Source: Phaeacidiphilus oryzae TH49 (GTDB lineage: Bacteria > Actinomycetota > Actinomycetes > Streptomycetales > Streptomycetaceae). Taken from it: a stretch of 64,000 nt of DNA. Shown here in pieces: positions 45,760-53,307 of this stretch. Location of the stretch: the NCBI RefSeq assembly GCF_000744815.1, contig NZ_JQMQ01000005.1, positions 5,723,801-5,787,800 of the forward strand. Reading direction: 5' to 3'. The position numbers were made by a program, and so were the translations under genes. Under the pieces are notes generated by a model. The model was not told where the DNA came from and did not search any database. It saw nothing but the letters and a program-made list of their open reading frames with translations. Each line of letters opens with the position of its first letter. The stretch's first letter is position 1.

Positions 45760-46644
45760 TCAGGTGTTCGAGCCGTCGGTGGAATCGGCTCCGTCGCCCC
45801 GCTCCTCCGGCGTCGGCGCCGGCGCCGACTGGGGCCTGGGTCCCGGCCCGGACTTGGGCTCGCGGTGGAGGAGGCTGGAGACCTCCGCCTCCACGGTGTG
45901 CACCACGTCCTCCACTCCGCGCTTGACCGCGCCGAGCACCGAGTGCTGCGCGCCCTGCGCGGGGGCGGGTTCCGGGGCAGGGGCCGGGGCCGGGGTCTCC
46001 GCCGGTGGCTGCTCCGGCGGGCGTGCCGGGGTCGGCTCGGAGGAGGGCTGCGGGATGGTGCTCCTGGCGGTGTTCGAGAGGCGCGCGCGGGCCCAGGAGC
46101 GCAGGCCGGCCTCGGTGGAGAAGTTCGCCAGATCGCGGTCGATGCCGCCGGCCTCCGAGTACTGGTGGATCGTCCAGGCGTGCTTGACAGCCGGGTGGCC
46201 GGCGGGGGAGCTGGGATCGGCGATCCACAGGCCGTCGCCGCAGTCCGAGGTGGTGTCGCGGTCCAGCCAGAACGAGCGGTTGCAGTAGAGGAGCACCTTG
46301 TGCTGCGGGCGCAGGCGCCGGACCGCGGCGAGGAAGGCGTCCTTCTCCGCTCCGGTGGCGGCCGTGCCGTCGGTGGTGATCTCCCAGTCGCAGGCCAGCA
46401 GGTCGCCCTCGACGCTGGCGCACTGGGTGACGAAGTACTCGGCCTGGGTCTCGATGTTCCCCGGCCACAGGAAGTGGTAGAAGCCGACGACCAGTCCCGC
46501 GGCGCGGGCGTGCGCGGCCTGTTCCACCTGTACCGGGCTGGTGTAGGTGTGGCCCTCGGTCGCCTTGACGATGGCGAAGGAGAGCCCTGTGGTGCTGGGC
46601 TTGGCCGGCTGGTTCGCGGACCAGTCCTGCCCGTAGACCGCCAT
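45760..46644 (-). CDS. GH25 lysozyme-like muramidase
   Basis: 294 residues. Residues 1-200 form a GH25 barrel: MAVYGQDWSANQPAK, FAIVKATEGHTYTSP, VVGFYHFLWPGNIETQAEYF and the catalytic pair in LLACDWEIT (DxE). It should cleave the MurNAc-GlcNAc bond of peptidoglycan. There is no signal peptide, unlike most exported muramidases. The C-terminal 90 residues are a Pro/Ala-rich disordered tail with an amphipathic helix (AVKRGVEDVVHTVEAEVSSL). The lack of a secretion signal points to release by lysis or a non-classical export route. Confidence 0.85.
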   Translation of the reverse strand: MAVYGQDWSANQPAKPSTTGLSFAIVKATEGHTYTSPVQVEQAAHARAAGLVVGFYHFLWPGNIETQAEYFVTQCASVEGDLLACDWEITTDGTAATGAEKDAFLAAVRRLRPQHKVLLYCNRSFWLDRDTTSDCGDGLWIADPSSPAGHPAVKHAWTIHQYSEAGGIDRDLANFSTEAGLRSWARARLSNTARSTIPQPSSEPTPARPPEQPPAETPAPAPAPEPAPAQGAQHSVLGAVKRGVEDVVHTVEAEVSSLLHREPKSGPGPRPQSAPAPTPEERGDGADSTDGSNT

Positions 46645-46827
46645 GTCTGTTCCCCCTGTCCCCGAAGTGGATGCTGCGGAGCGCGTGCCGCTCGTGGCGA
46701 ATGTCGGGATTCGCCGGTTCTGCACGGGTGATTCTCCCGGGGGAGGCGAGGGTGCGGGGGGCAGCGTTGCGGTGTTCACCGGATCGGGCGGAATCACGAA
46801 CACCGGATCCACATACGTGCGCCGGGT

Positions 46828-46940
46828 GGCGAGCGCCGTGCGCCGGGCGGCGTGCTGCGTGCGCTCTGCGCAGGGTGGCGGCGTGCGGCGAGCGCCGTGC
46901 GCCGGGCGGCGTGCGCTCTGCGCCGGGTGGCGGCGTGCGG
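46828..46940. repeat. Imperfect 57-59 bp tandem repeat
   Basis: GGCGAGCGCCGTGCGCCGGG starts at 46828 and again at 46887, each followed by CGGCGTGC and GTGCGCTCTGCG...GGTGGCGGCGTGCGG. It directly abuts the stop codon of the minus-strand hypothetical gene and lies in the 296-base gap upstream of the muramidase gene. Confidence 0.7.
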
Positions 46941-47636
46941 TCAGCCGAGGCAGGCGCCGGTGCTGGTGCCGTCGCCGGTGGGTGGATCGGTGGGGGCGGC
47001 GGAGGAGACGGGGGCGGGGCCGAGGGTGGGGCCGAGCGCCGGGCCGAAGGCGTTTCCCAGGCCGAAGGCGATGGTCGCGTCCCGTGCGGGCGGATACGGG
47101 CGGCGGCGGGGCAGCCCGGGGCCGGGGCCGGGCATCCGCGGCACGGCCGGGGGCCGAGGCGCGGCGAACGCCTGCGCGGGGGGTGCCGAGGACGCGGTCG
47201 CCGTCGGCCCGGCGGACGTCCACCCGGTCGGGATGATCGGTGGCCCGAACGCCGCAGGGGGCGCGGGGGCCGCCGGCCGCGCCTGTGCCCTCGGGATCGG
47301 CGGGACCTTGGGGGCGAAGTACGGCCTGCTGGTCAGGCGCGCCCACTCCTCGTCCTGTTCCCGCCGGCCGGGGACGCAGCGCCCGGCCTCGGCCCAGGCC
47401 GCGGCGAGCTCGGCGAAGATCGGCTCCTCCCCGAAGTAGCCGAGCGGGCCGGGCGGACGGTCGGGGCCGGCGGGCCCGACGCCCTCGGCCGGCGCAGAGA
47501 GGATCGTTTCTTCGCGGCGCTCACGCTCGGCGGAGTACGCCGCGGAGGAGAACGGGCGCGGTGGTTCGACGCGGCGCCGTCTGCCCTTACCGGGCGCCGT
47601 GGATGGAAGCGCGCTTGTCGGCAGGTTCGCATTCAC
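46941..47636 (-). CDS. Hypothetical Pro/Ala-rich protein
   Basis: 231 residues from GTG 47636 (NANLPTSALPSTAPGKG), with AGGGG directly upstream. Only the middle (PPGPLGYFGEEPIFAELAAA, REQDEEWARLTSRPYF) looks folded; the C-terminal half is Pro/Ala/Gly-rich with a GLGNAFGPALGPTLGPA run. I do not recognise a family. Codon third positions fit a real gene. It follows the papain-like hydrolase gene on the same strand after 197 bases. Confidence 0.55.
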   Translation of the reverse strand: MNANLPTSALPSTAPGKGRRRRVEPPRPFSSAAYSAERERREETILSAPAEGVGPAGPDRPPGPLGYFGEEPIFAELAAAWAEAGRCVPGRREQDEEWARLTSRPYFAPKVPPIPRAQARPAAPAPPAAFGPPIIPTGWTSAGPTATASSAPPAQAFAAPRPPAVPRMPGPGPGLPRRRPYPPARDATIAFGLGNAFGPALGPTLGPAPVSSAAPTDPPTGDGTSTGACLG

Positions 47637-47833
47637 CCCCTGCCAACGGCCCCCGCCCCCGCCCGGCAACGCGCCCGCGGACACCCTCACCCGGTCGAGT
47701 GAGTGCCCGGGGCACCGGGTGCGCCGGGGTGCTCGGCGCGCGGGGCGGCGAGCCGGCGAGGCGGGAGGGGCGACGGGGAGGAGGGCCCGCGTCGCCTTCG
47801 GCCGTCGGCCCGGGGGAGGGCGCGGCCCGCAGG

Positions 47834-48385
47834 TCAGACGGCGTCCGTGCCGGCGGTGCTGCGCGGGCGGTCCGGCGGCGCGACCGCGAGACGGTGGAGG
47901 TCGGCGGGGGTGACGTAGCCGGGCCACCGGTGGTCGTCGAAGAGGTGGACGCCGGCCTTCTCATAGGAGGCGTCCACCAGTTGACTGCAGATCATGTGTT
48001 TGGTGGTGGCCACGTAGTGCCGCAGGAAGGGGCCGCCGGGCAGGTGGAAGCGGTGGGCGGCGATGGCCAGGTAGTCCAGGAAGCTGTACGGGACGCCGAG
48101 GAAGCCGCGGGCCGCGTCGGCTATCGCGGCGCGCTGGGCCTCCGTCAGGTCGAAGCCGCCGGTGGACCAGACGATCGCCCGGTCCGCGTACTCGTCGGCC
48201 GGGGCGAGCCGGGCGCCGTGCGGCTCGGCCTCGACCACCTGGCCGTTCCCGACGTACACCCCGGCGTGGTCCCAGGGGCCGAAGCCGTCGCCGTTGAGCC
48301 ACTCTCCGACGGAGATCAGCCGTCCGATCGTGCCCGCGCCGCTCACCACGAAGTAGTCGCCCAGCAAAGGGGTCTGACCGTCCAT
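47834..48385 (-). CDS. YiiX/NlpC-P60-like permuted papain hydrolase
   Basis: 183 residues. The permuted papain-fold pattern is visible: an N-terminal His in GFGPWDHAGVYVGNGQVVEA and a later catalytic Cys in KHMICSQLVDASYEKAG. FLGVPYSFLDYLAIAAHRF lies between. It probably acts on an amide or thioester bond; the target is unknown. No signal peptide. ATG 48385 is the most likely start; a GTG 21 bases upstream is in frame. Confidence 0.78.
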   Translation of the reverse strand: MDGQTPLLGDYFVVSGAGTIGRLISVGEWLNGDGFGPWDHAGVYVGNGQVVEAEPHGARLAPADEYADRAIVWSTGGFDLTEAQRAAIADAARGFLGVPYSFLDYLAIAAHRFHLPGGPFLRHYVATTKHMICSQLVDASYEKAGVHLFDDHRWPGYVTPADLHRLAVAPPDRPRSTAGTDAV

Positions 48386-48477
48386 CAGCCACCGGTCCCT
48401 GACGTGCACCGAACGAGGTCGCGGTGGTGATGCCCGTTCCGGCACGGCTCACACCTGGTGTCCGGCCCGTCTCCCGG

Positions 48478-48867
48478 CTAACCGGCCGCGGGCTCCTCCA
48501 CCAGGCAGAACGGGTGGCCCACCGGGTCGGCGTAGACCCGGAAGTCGCGGCCCGGCGGGCCCGGGTCGAGCAGCCGGGCGCCGGAGGCGATCGCGGCCTT
48601 CTCGGCGGCGTCGAGGTCGGTCACCCCGATGTCGATATGGGCCTGCTGCGGCCGGTCCTGGCACGGCCAGGTCGGCGGCCGGTAGCCGGAGGCCCGCTGG
48701 AAGGCGAGCACGGCGCCGCGCTCGGTGTGGAGGGTGACCCAGCCCGCGTCGGTCTGCCAGCGCGGATCGGGGCGGTTGACCTCCCCGCCGAGCAGTTCCC
48801 GGTAGAACCCGGCCAGGGCGGCCGGATCGGGACAGTCCAATGCCACGCACTGCAGGTATCCGGACAT
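48478..48867 (-). CDS. VOC family protein (glyoxalase fold)
   Basis: 129 residues. Two beta-alpha-beta units: GYLQCVALDCPDPAALAGFY and QAHIDIGVTDLDAAEKAAIA, ending FRVYADPVGHPFCLVEEP, which carries the usual metal-site Glu. The substrate is unknown. ATG 48867 is six bases after a TACTGT -10 box (48874-48879 on the complement), so it is probably leaderless. Confidence 0.87.
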   Translation of the reverse strand: MSGYLQCVALDCPDPAALAGFYRELLGGEVNRPDPRWQTDAGWVTLHTERGAVLAFQRASGYRPPTWPCQDRPQQAHIDIGVTDLDAAEKAAIASGARLLDPGPPGRDFRVYADPVGHPFCLVEEPAAG

Positions 48868-48974
48868 GGCACCACAGTACGCAGGGCGGAGCGGCCCGCC
48901 TATCCTCGCGTAGCGCCGCGCCCGCCGCCTCCGGCCGGGCCGAGGCGGCTCCGCCAACTCCCGTGCGGGGTAAG

Positions 48975-49150
48975 CGATTCCGCGACGTCGCCCTTCCTGG
49001 GCGAGACGGGCCCGGGCGGCGTGCCGTGGCGGCGCTGCTGCGCGCGGTGGTCGGACGCGCGGGCCCCCCGGCCGGTCTGGCTCGACGTCAGGTCCGGGGA
49101 TTGGCGCGCGCGTTCGCTGTACGAGCCCGCGGGGCTCCGCCCGCCGCCCG
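48975..49150 (+). pseudogene. Relic of a GNAT acetyltransferase
   Basis: Two frames joined give GRRAVAALLRAVVGRA, then PVWLDVRSGDWRARSLYEP, AGLRPP, which reads like the C-terminal half of a GNAT acetyltransferase (acetyl-CoA loop and LDVR-N-RA-LYE-G motif). The frame changes near 49055. No start, N-terminal half or stop in frame is recognisable, so it is a decayed fragment at best. Confidence 0.4.
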
Positions 49151-49187
49151 GGCGTCGCGCGGGCGGCGGGCGGTGCTGCGCCGCCGG

Positions 49188-49433
49188 GCCGGTCCCGGTG
49201 GGGCGCGCGCCGCGAGGGGCCGGAGGTTGCCGGTCCCGGTGGGGCGCGCGCCGCGAGGGGCCGGAGGTTGCCGGTCCCGGTGGGGCGCGCGCCGCGAGGG
49301 GCCGGAGGTTGCCGGTCCCGGTGGGGCCCGTGCTCCGAGGGGCCGGAGGTTGCCGGTCCCGGTGGGGCCCGTGCTCCGAGGGGCCGGAGGTTCCCGGGCC
49401 GGTGGGGCCCGAGCGCCGTGGGCCCGGCCGTGG
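49188..49433. repeat. Minisatellite: six copies of a 41-bp unit
   Basis: GCCGGTCCCGGTGGGG recurs at 49188, 49229, 49270, 49311 and 49352, with a degenerate sixth unit from 49393, an exact 41-base period. Units 1-3 share GCGCGCGCCGCGAGG inside; units 4-5 have GCCCGTGCTCCGAGG instead; unit 6 is degenerate. Each unit also contains GGGGCCGGAGGTTGCC. The period is not a multiple of three, so it is not a coding repeat. It lies in a 686-base region without a gene (48868-49553). Confidence 0.9.
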
Positions 49434-49553
49434 TCATCTGCTCCGGGCGGGGCTGACGGCGGTGGCGGGGCCGGCGATCCGGGCGGGGCTGCCGGGCCGG
49501 GCAGGGCCTGCGGGCCGGGTGGGGCCGGCGATCGGAGCGGGGCCGGCGGTCGG

Positions 49554-50432
49554 TCAGCTGAAGTAGTGCTTGCCGGCGAGGTCGGCGAGGAGCGTCGGGT
49601 GGGTCGGCGACCAGCCCAGCAGCTCGCGGGTCGGCTCGATGGGCATGGTGATGTCCATGCCTATGAAGGGGAAGCCGTGGAAGTGCTCCGCGGCCTCCTC
49701 GTCCGGGATGCTCTTGGCCGGGATGCCCAGGCGGTCGGCGATGGCCTCGGCGATCTCGCGGACCGGGATCCCCTCCTCGGCGGCCCCGTACAGCCGCGCT
49801 CCGGCCGGGGCCTTCTCCAGGGCGAGCCGGTAGAGCCGGGCGAGGTCCAGGGTGTGGACGGCCGGCCAGCGGTTGGCGCCCTCGCCGAGGTAGCCGGAGA
49901 CGCCGCTCTCGCGGGCGAAGGCGATCAGCCGCGGGACGAAGCCGTGCCGGTCCCGCGAGCTGTGGGTGACCGGCGGCACCCCGACCAGGATGCTGCGGAC
50001 CCCGCGCTCGGCGAAGCCGGCGATCTCCCGGGAGACGGCCACCCGGGGGTTGGCCTCGATCGTCGCGTCCCGCTCCGGGTCCCCGGTGGGGGTCAGGCCG
50101 ATGCCGAAGAGGGCCTTTCCGGTGCCGGCCAGGGCCTCACCGAAGGTCCGCACCACGGTCAGGTCGGCGGCGACGGCGTCGGCGAACCGTCCCACGGCGA
50201 TGGAGTCGTGGTCGAAGGCGAGGTGGATGACGGCGTCCGCCTCGGTCGCGGCCCGGTGGAGGCCGTCCAGATCGGCCAGGTCGCCGCGGCGCACCTCCGC
50301 GCCCAGGGCCTGGACGGCGGCGGCCGACGCGTCGGAGCGGACCAGGCCGACGACCTGGTGGCCGGCCTGGAGGAGTTCGGGGATCACGGCCGAGGCGATG
50401 TGGCCGCCGGCACCAGTGACGAAAACGCGCAT
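49554..50432 (-). CDS. NAD(P)-dependent epimerase/SDR-like oxidoreductase
   Basis: 292 residues. Atypical extended SDR: the nucleotide motif is MRVFVTGAGGHIASAVIPEL; AEVRRGDLADLDGLHRAATE and AVIHLAFDHD follow. The usual YxxxK catalytic pair is not clear. ATG 50432 has GGGAG six bases upstream. It is divergent from a TetR gene, with two related operator-like sites between them, so it is probably TetR-controlled. Reaction unknown. Confidence 0.83.
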   Translation of the reverse strand: MRVFVTGAGGHIASAVIPELLQAGHQVVGLVRSDASAAAVQALGAEVRRGDLADLDGLHRAATEADAVIHLAFDHDSIAVGRFADAVAADLTVVRTFGEALAGTGKALFGIGLTPTGDPERDATIEANPRVAVSREIAGFAERGVRSILVGVPPVTHSSRDRHGFVPRLIAFARESGVSGYLGEGANRWPAVHTLDLARLYRLALEKAPAGARLYGAAEEGIPVREIAEAIADRLGIPAKSIPDEEAAEHFHGFPFIGMDITMPIEPTRELLGWSPTHPTLLADLAGKHYFS

Positions 50433-50450
50433 GTCAGCTCCCTGCACACA

Positions 50451-50473
50451 GTGATGTGACTTGGTAACATCAC
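50451..50473. promoter_or_regulatory. Operator site 1 between SDR and tetR
   Basis: GTGATGT-N9-ACATCAC, perfect 7-base arms. It shares the right half GTAACATCAC and a GTGAC left element with site 2. Confidence 0.6.
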
Positions 50474-50482
50474 CATAGCAGA

Positions 50483-50505
50483 GTGACGGTACCGAGTAAC
50501 ATCAC
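50483..50505. promoter_or_regulatory. Operator site 2 between SDR and tetR
   Basis: GTGACGGTACCGAG then TAACATCAC: same right half as site 1 and weaker left half. It ends two bases before the tetR -10 box TAGGGT (50507-50512), so it could mediate autorepression. Confidence 0.55.
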
Positions 50506-50518
50506 ATAGGGTGGGGTC

Positions 50519-51100
50519 ATGGCTCGATGGGAACCCAATGCGCGGGAGCGGCTGGTGGTCGCCGCGATCGACCTCTTCGCGGAGCAGGGCTACGACGGCA
50601 CGGCGGTCGCCCAGATCGCCGAGCGGGCGGGCCTGACCAAGACCACCTTCTTCCGGCACTTCCCGGACAAGCGCGAGGTGCTCTTCGCCGGCCAGGCGGT
50701 GCACGGCCGGCTGCTGGCCGAGGGGATCGCCGGGGCACCCGACGGGGCGGACCCGCTGGCCGCGGTCGCCGCCGGGCTCGACCGGGCGACCGACTCCTTC
50801 ACGCCCGAGCAGCGGGAGTTCGGCCCGCGGCTGCGGGCGGTCGTGGAGAGCAACGCGGAACTGCGGGAGCGCGCCGTCTTCAAGCAGGCCAGCCTGGTCG
50901 AGGCGATGAGCGGGGCGCTGCGCGGGCGCGGGGTGCCCGAGCGGGTGGCCGCGGTGGCGGCGGAGCTCGGGGGGCGGGCGTTCCACAGCGCCTATGCGCG
51001 CTGGTGCGAGCCCGCCGAGCGGCGGTCCTTCGGCGAGCTCGCGCGCCGGGAACTGGACGAACTCCGGACCGCCGCAGCGGAGTTGGGCGCGGCGGACTAG
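50519..51100 (+). CDS. TetR-family regulator
   Basis: 193 residues. HTH: RERLVVAAIDLFAEQGYDGT, VAQIAERAGLTKTTFFRHFPDKREVLF. C-terminal helical domain without a recognised ligand class. TAGGGT ends six bases before ATG 50519, hence likely leaderless. It is divergent from the SDR gene, the probable target. Confidence 0.9.
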   Translation: MARWEPNARERLVVAAIDLFAEQGYDGTAVAQIAERAGLTKTTFFRHFPDKREVLFAGQAVHGRLLAEGIAGAPDGADPLAAVAAGLDRATDSFTPEQREFGPRLRAVVESNAELRERAVFKQASLVEAMSGALRGRGVPERVAAVAAELGGRAFHSAYARWCEPAERRSFGELARRELDELRTAAAELGAAD

Positions 51101-51116
51101 CGGTCGGCCCGAGCCG

Positions 51117-51641
51117 TCAGCCTTCGTCCGAGAGTTGACGTCGGGTCAGGAAGACGGTGGTGCTGCCGTCCTTCTCGGCTATGTCCCGGACCTTGGTGAA
51201 GCCGACGGCGCGCAGCACCGCCAGCGACGCGGCGTTGGGGGCGGCCACGGTGGCGTGCACCTCGGTGAGACCGAGGGCGTCGAAGGCATGCTCGACGAGG
51301 GTGCCGGCCAGCTCGCGTCCCAGCCCCGCGCCCCAGACGTCGTGGGCCAGCATGTAGATGATCTCGTGGCCCCCGGATACCGCCGTCGGCTTCACCTCGG
51401 CGTGGCCGATGTAGCGGGAGTCGTGGGGCTGCCGTACCGCCCAGACGTCGAAGAGGTCCTGGTCGTAGACCTTGCTGAAGATGCGGCCGAACAGCGCGCG
51501 GTCGGCGGCCTCGGTGGACGGCCCGTCACCCATCCAGCGCGAGACCCGGTGGTCCTGGAAGAGATCGACGAAGTCCTCCTCGTCGGACGGGTCGTAGGGC
51601 GCCAGCACCAGGCGTTCGGAGCGGAGGATCGTCGACGTCAT
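51117..51641 (-). CDS. GNAT N-acetyltransferase (RimJ/RimL type)
   Basis: 174 residues. LRSERLVLAPYDPSDEEDFV start, the acetyl-CoA loop in VWGAGLGRELAGTLVEHAF, and NAASLAVLRAVGFTKVRD at the end, all typical of RimJ-type acetyltransferases that modify protein N termini or small amines. Substrate unknown. Convergent with the TetR gene (16-base gap). Confidence 0.88.
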   Translation of the reverse strand: MTSTILRSERLVLAPYDPSDEEDFVDLFQDHRVSRWMGDGPSTEAADRALFGRIFSKVYDQDLFDVWAVRQPHDSRYIGHAEVKPTAVSGGHEIIYMLAHDVWGAGLGRELAGTLVEHAFDALGLTEVHATVAAPNAASLAVLRAVGFTKVRDIAEKDGSTTVFLTRRQLSDEG

Positions 51642-51652
51642 GGGCGGCGACG

Positions 51653-51994
51653 CTAGACGGTGCGGCGCCGCTGGGCAAACCGGTTGCGGAGGCTCCGCCT
51701 CGTACCCCGCCGCAGGCCCTTCCGCGGTGGCGGCACGGGCCCGCCGTTCCCGCCGGGCCGGGTCCAGCGCGGATCCGGGGAGGGAGCCTGGAGGATGCGG
51801 TCGGCCTGGGCGCGGAGCTCGTGGTGGGCCGCGTGCGAGGTGGTGCGCATCGCCTCCTCGTAGGAGGCGAGCGCGCCGCTCAGCCCCGAGCCCACCCTGC
51901 CGTTCCGGCGGGCCCAGGACTTCACCCAGGTCAGGCCGGAGAGGAGGAGGCCGAGGGCGGCGGCGAGGATCAGATACGGCAGTACGGGTCCCAT
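51653..51994 (-). CDS. Small membrane-anchored protein of unknown function
   Basis: 113 residues: one N-terminal membrane segment (LPYLILAAALGLLLSGLTWV), then a charged cytoplasmic helix (ALASYEEAMRTTSHAAHHEL RAQADRIL split by me for length) and a strongly basic tail (RKGLRRGTRRSLRNRFAQRR). ATG 51994. It starts 57 bases after the LysE gene on the same strand. No family recognised with certainty. Confidence 0.6.
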   Translation of the reverse strand: MGPVLPYLILAAALGLLLSGLTWVKSWARRNGRVGSGLSGALASYEEAMRTTSHAAHHELRAQADRILQAPSPDPRWTRPGGNGGPVPPPRKGLRRGTRRSLRNRFAQRRRTV

Positions 51995-52051
51995 GGAGCG
52001 CTTCCCCTGGTTCGCTTCCCCTCGGTCCTTCTCGGTCTTTCTCGGGCCTTC

Positions 52052-52750
52052 TCAGTCCTTGCGGCCGGTGACGGCGACCGTCACGCCCAGGCCGATCATC
52101 GTCAGTCCGCCGACGCCGCCGATGGCGGCCATCCGGCGCGGAGAGCGGGCGAACCAGGCGCGGGCGCCGGCGGCGGCCATGCCCCAGACGCTGTCCGAGA
52201 CCAGCGCGATGAGGTTGAAGACCACCCCGAGCAGCAGCATCTGCAGGACCGTGTGCCCGGCCCCGCGGTCGACGAACTGCGGGAGGACGGCGGCGAAGAA
52301 GACCACCGTCTTCGGGTTGGAGACCCCGACCAGCAGGCCCTCGCCCATCGCCCGGAGGACGCCCGATGCCGATGCCGATGCCGATCCCGAGGCCGAATCC
52401 GATGCCGAGGCGGACGCGGACGCGGGGGCGGTCGCCGGGGTGGCGAGCGCGGCCCGTAGTGAGCCGCGGTGCCGGATCGCCCGGACGCCGAGCCAGATCA
52501 GATACACGGCCCCGGCCAGCTTCACCGCCGTGTAGACGGCGACTGAGCGTTCGACGAGGCCGCCGACGCCCGCCGCCACGGCGGCCACCAGCAGCAGCGC
52601 GCCTGCGGCGTTGCCGGCCACGCTGGCCAGCGCGGTCCGGCGGCCGTGGGCGAGGGCGCGTCCGACGACGAAGAGGACACTGGGCCCGGGCACGACGATG
52701 AGCAGCGCCGAGACGGCCGCGAAGACGAGTATCCGGTCGGGGGAGGGCAT
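52052..52750 (-). CDS. LysE/RhtB family exporter
   Basis: 232 residues with about six membrane segments. LysE-fold hallmarks: ALLIVVPGPSVLFVVGRALA near the N terminus, YLIWLGVRAIR and VGVSNPKTVVFFAAVLPQF. It exports amino acids or related compounds. The cytoplasmic loop contains an Ala/Ser/Asp low-complexity run (ASASASASDSASGS) from a GCCGAT-type hexamer repeat (52363-52430). ATG 52750 follows TAGCAT by seven bases (leaderless); an in-frame ATG at 52759 lies inside that box. Confidence 0.87.
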   Translation of the reverse strand: MPSPDRILVFAAVSALLIVVPGPSVLFVVGRALAHGRRTALASVAGNAAGALLLVAAVAAGVGGLVERSVAVYTAVKLAGAVYLIWLGVRAIRHRGSLRAALATPATAPASASASASDSASGSASASASGVLRAMGEGLLVGVSNPKTVVFFAAVLPQFVDRGAGHTVLQMLLLGVVFNLIALVSDSVWGMAAAGARAWFARSPRRMAAIGGVGGLTMIGLGVTVAVTGRKD

Positions 52751-52781
52751 GCGACGCATGCTACGCCGCAGGCGCCGGAGA

Positions 52782-52909
52782 GGGGCGCGGGGAACTGCGC
52801 GGCCCGCCGCTTACGGTCCGTACGCGGCAGCGGAGTTCGGGTTGCAACCCCCCGGCCGCTCCCGATTGCGGCGCCGTAGTCGCCTGGCCGCGCAGTTCCC
52901 CGCGCCCCT
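52782..52909. repeat. 128-bp element with 23-bp perfect terminal inverted repeats (copy B)
   Basis: Both ends are the same 23 bases in inverted order, beginning GGGGCGCGGGGAACTGCGC. The centre carries the perfect palindrome GGGTTGCAACCC (52839-52850). Same build as the element at 28726-28852. It lies upstream of the LysE gene and has no coding capacity. Confidence 0.78.
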
Positions 52910-53307
52910 GCCTGGCGCCTGCGGGTGCTGCGCCGGGGGGCACGACATCACGCCGCGAAGCCCGGTGGCCCCGCGACCGGCCGGCCGGGGGTGGTGCCGC
53001 GGTACGGGTGGGCGGGGGAAGGGGGGGTTCTCCACCCGTACCGCGTGTCGGGGGCGTCGGCGGTCGATTGGTCGGCTGCAATCATGCGCGGGACCTGACA
53101 AGTGGGCAACGAATCCCCTGGGCCGCCCGCACGGATCCCCGCCTCAGGCGTCACACCAGCAACAGGAGGCGACTCGGATGCTGCCCAGCCCAGGAGTCCG
53201 TCGGTTCCCCACGGATTGCTGTGCCCATGCCGAGCCACCTTTGGCGTAGCCATCCCGGTCAGGCCCCCGGCCCTCGTCTAGTCACACGCCTCCCGCCCGC
53301 GGGCGGT
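52910..53307. other. 398-base gap between the repeat element and the agmatine deiminase gene
   Basis: No convincing gene. AGGAGG at 53164-53169 stands before ATG 53178, which opens a 23-codon frame (MLPSPGVRRFPTDCC, then AHAEPPLA) ending at 53249 on the plus strand. The ribosome site is strong, but nothing lies downstream on that strand, so the ORF is doubtful. The stretch also contains GGCCGGCCGG-type palindromes near 52978. Confidence 0.35.

Noticed and set aside
49188-49433. CRISPR array
   Set aside because: The 41-bp units adjoin without spacers; it is a tandem repeat.
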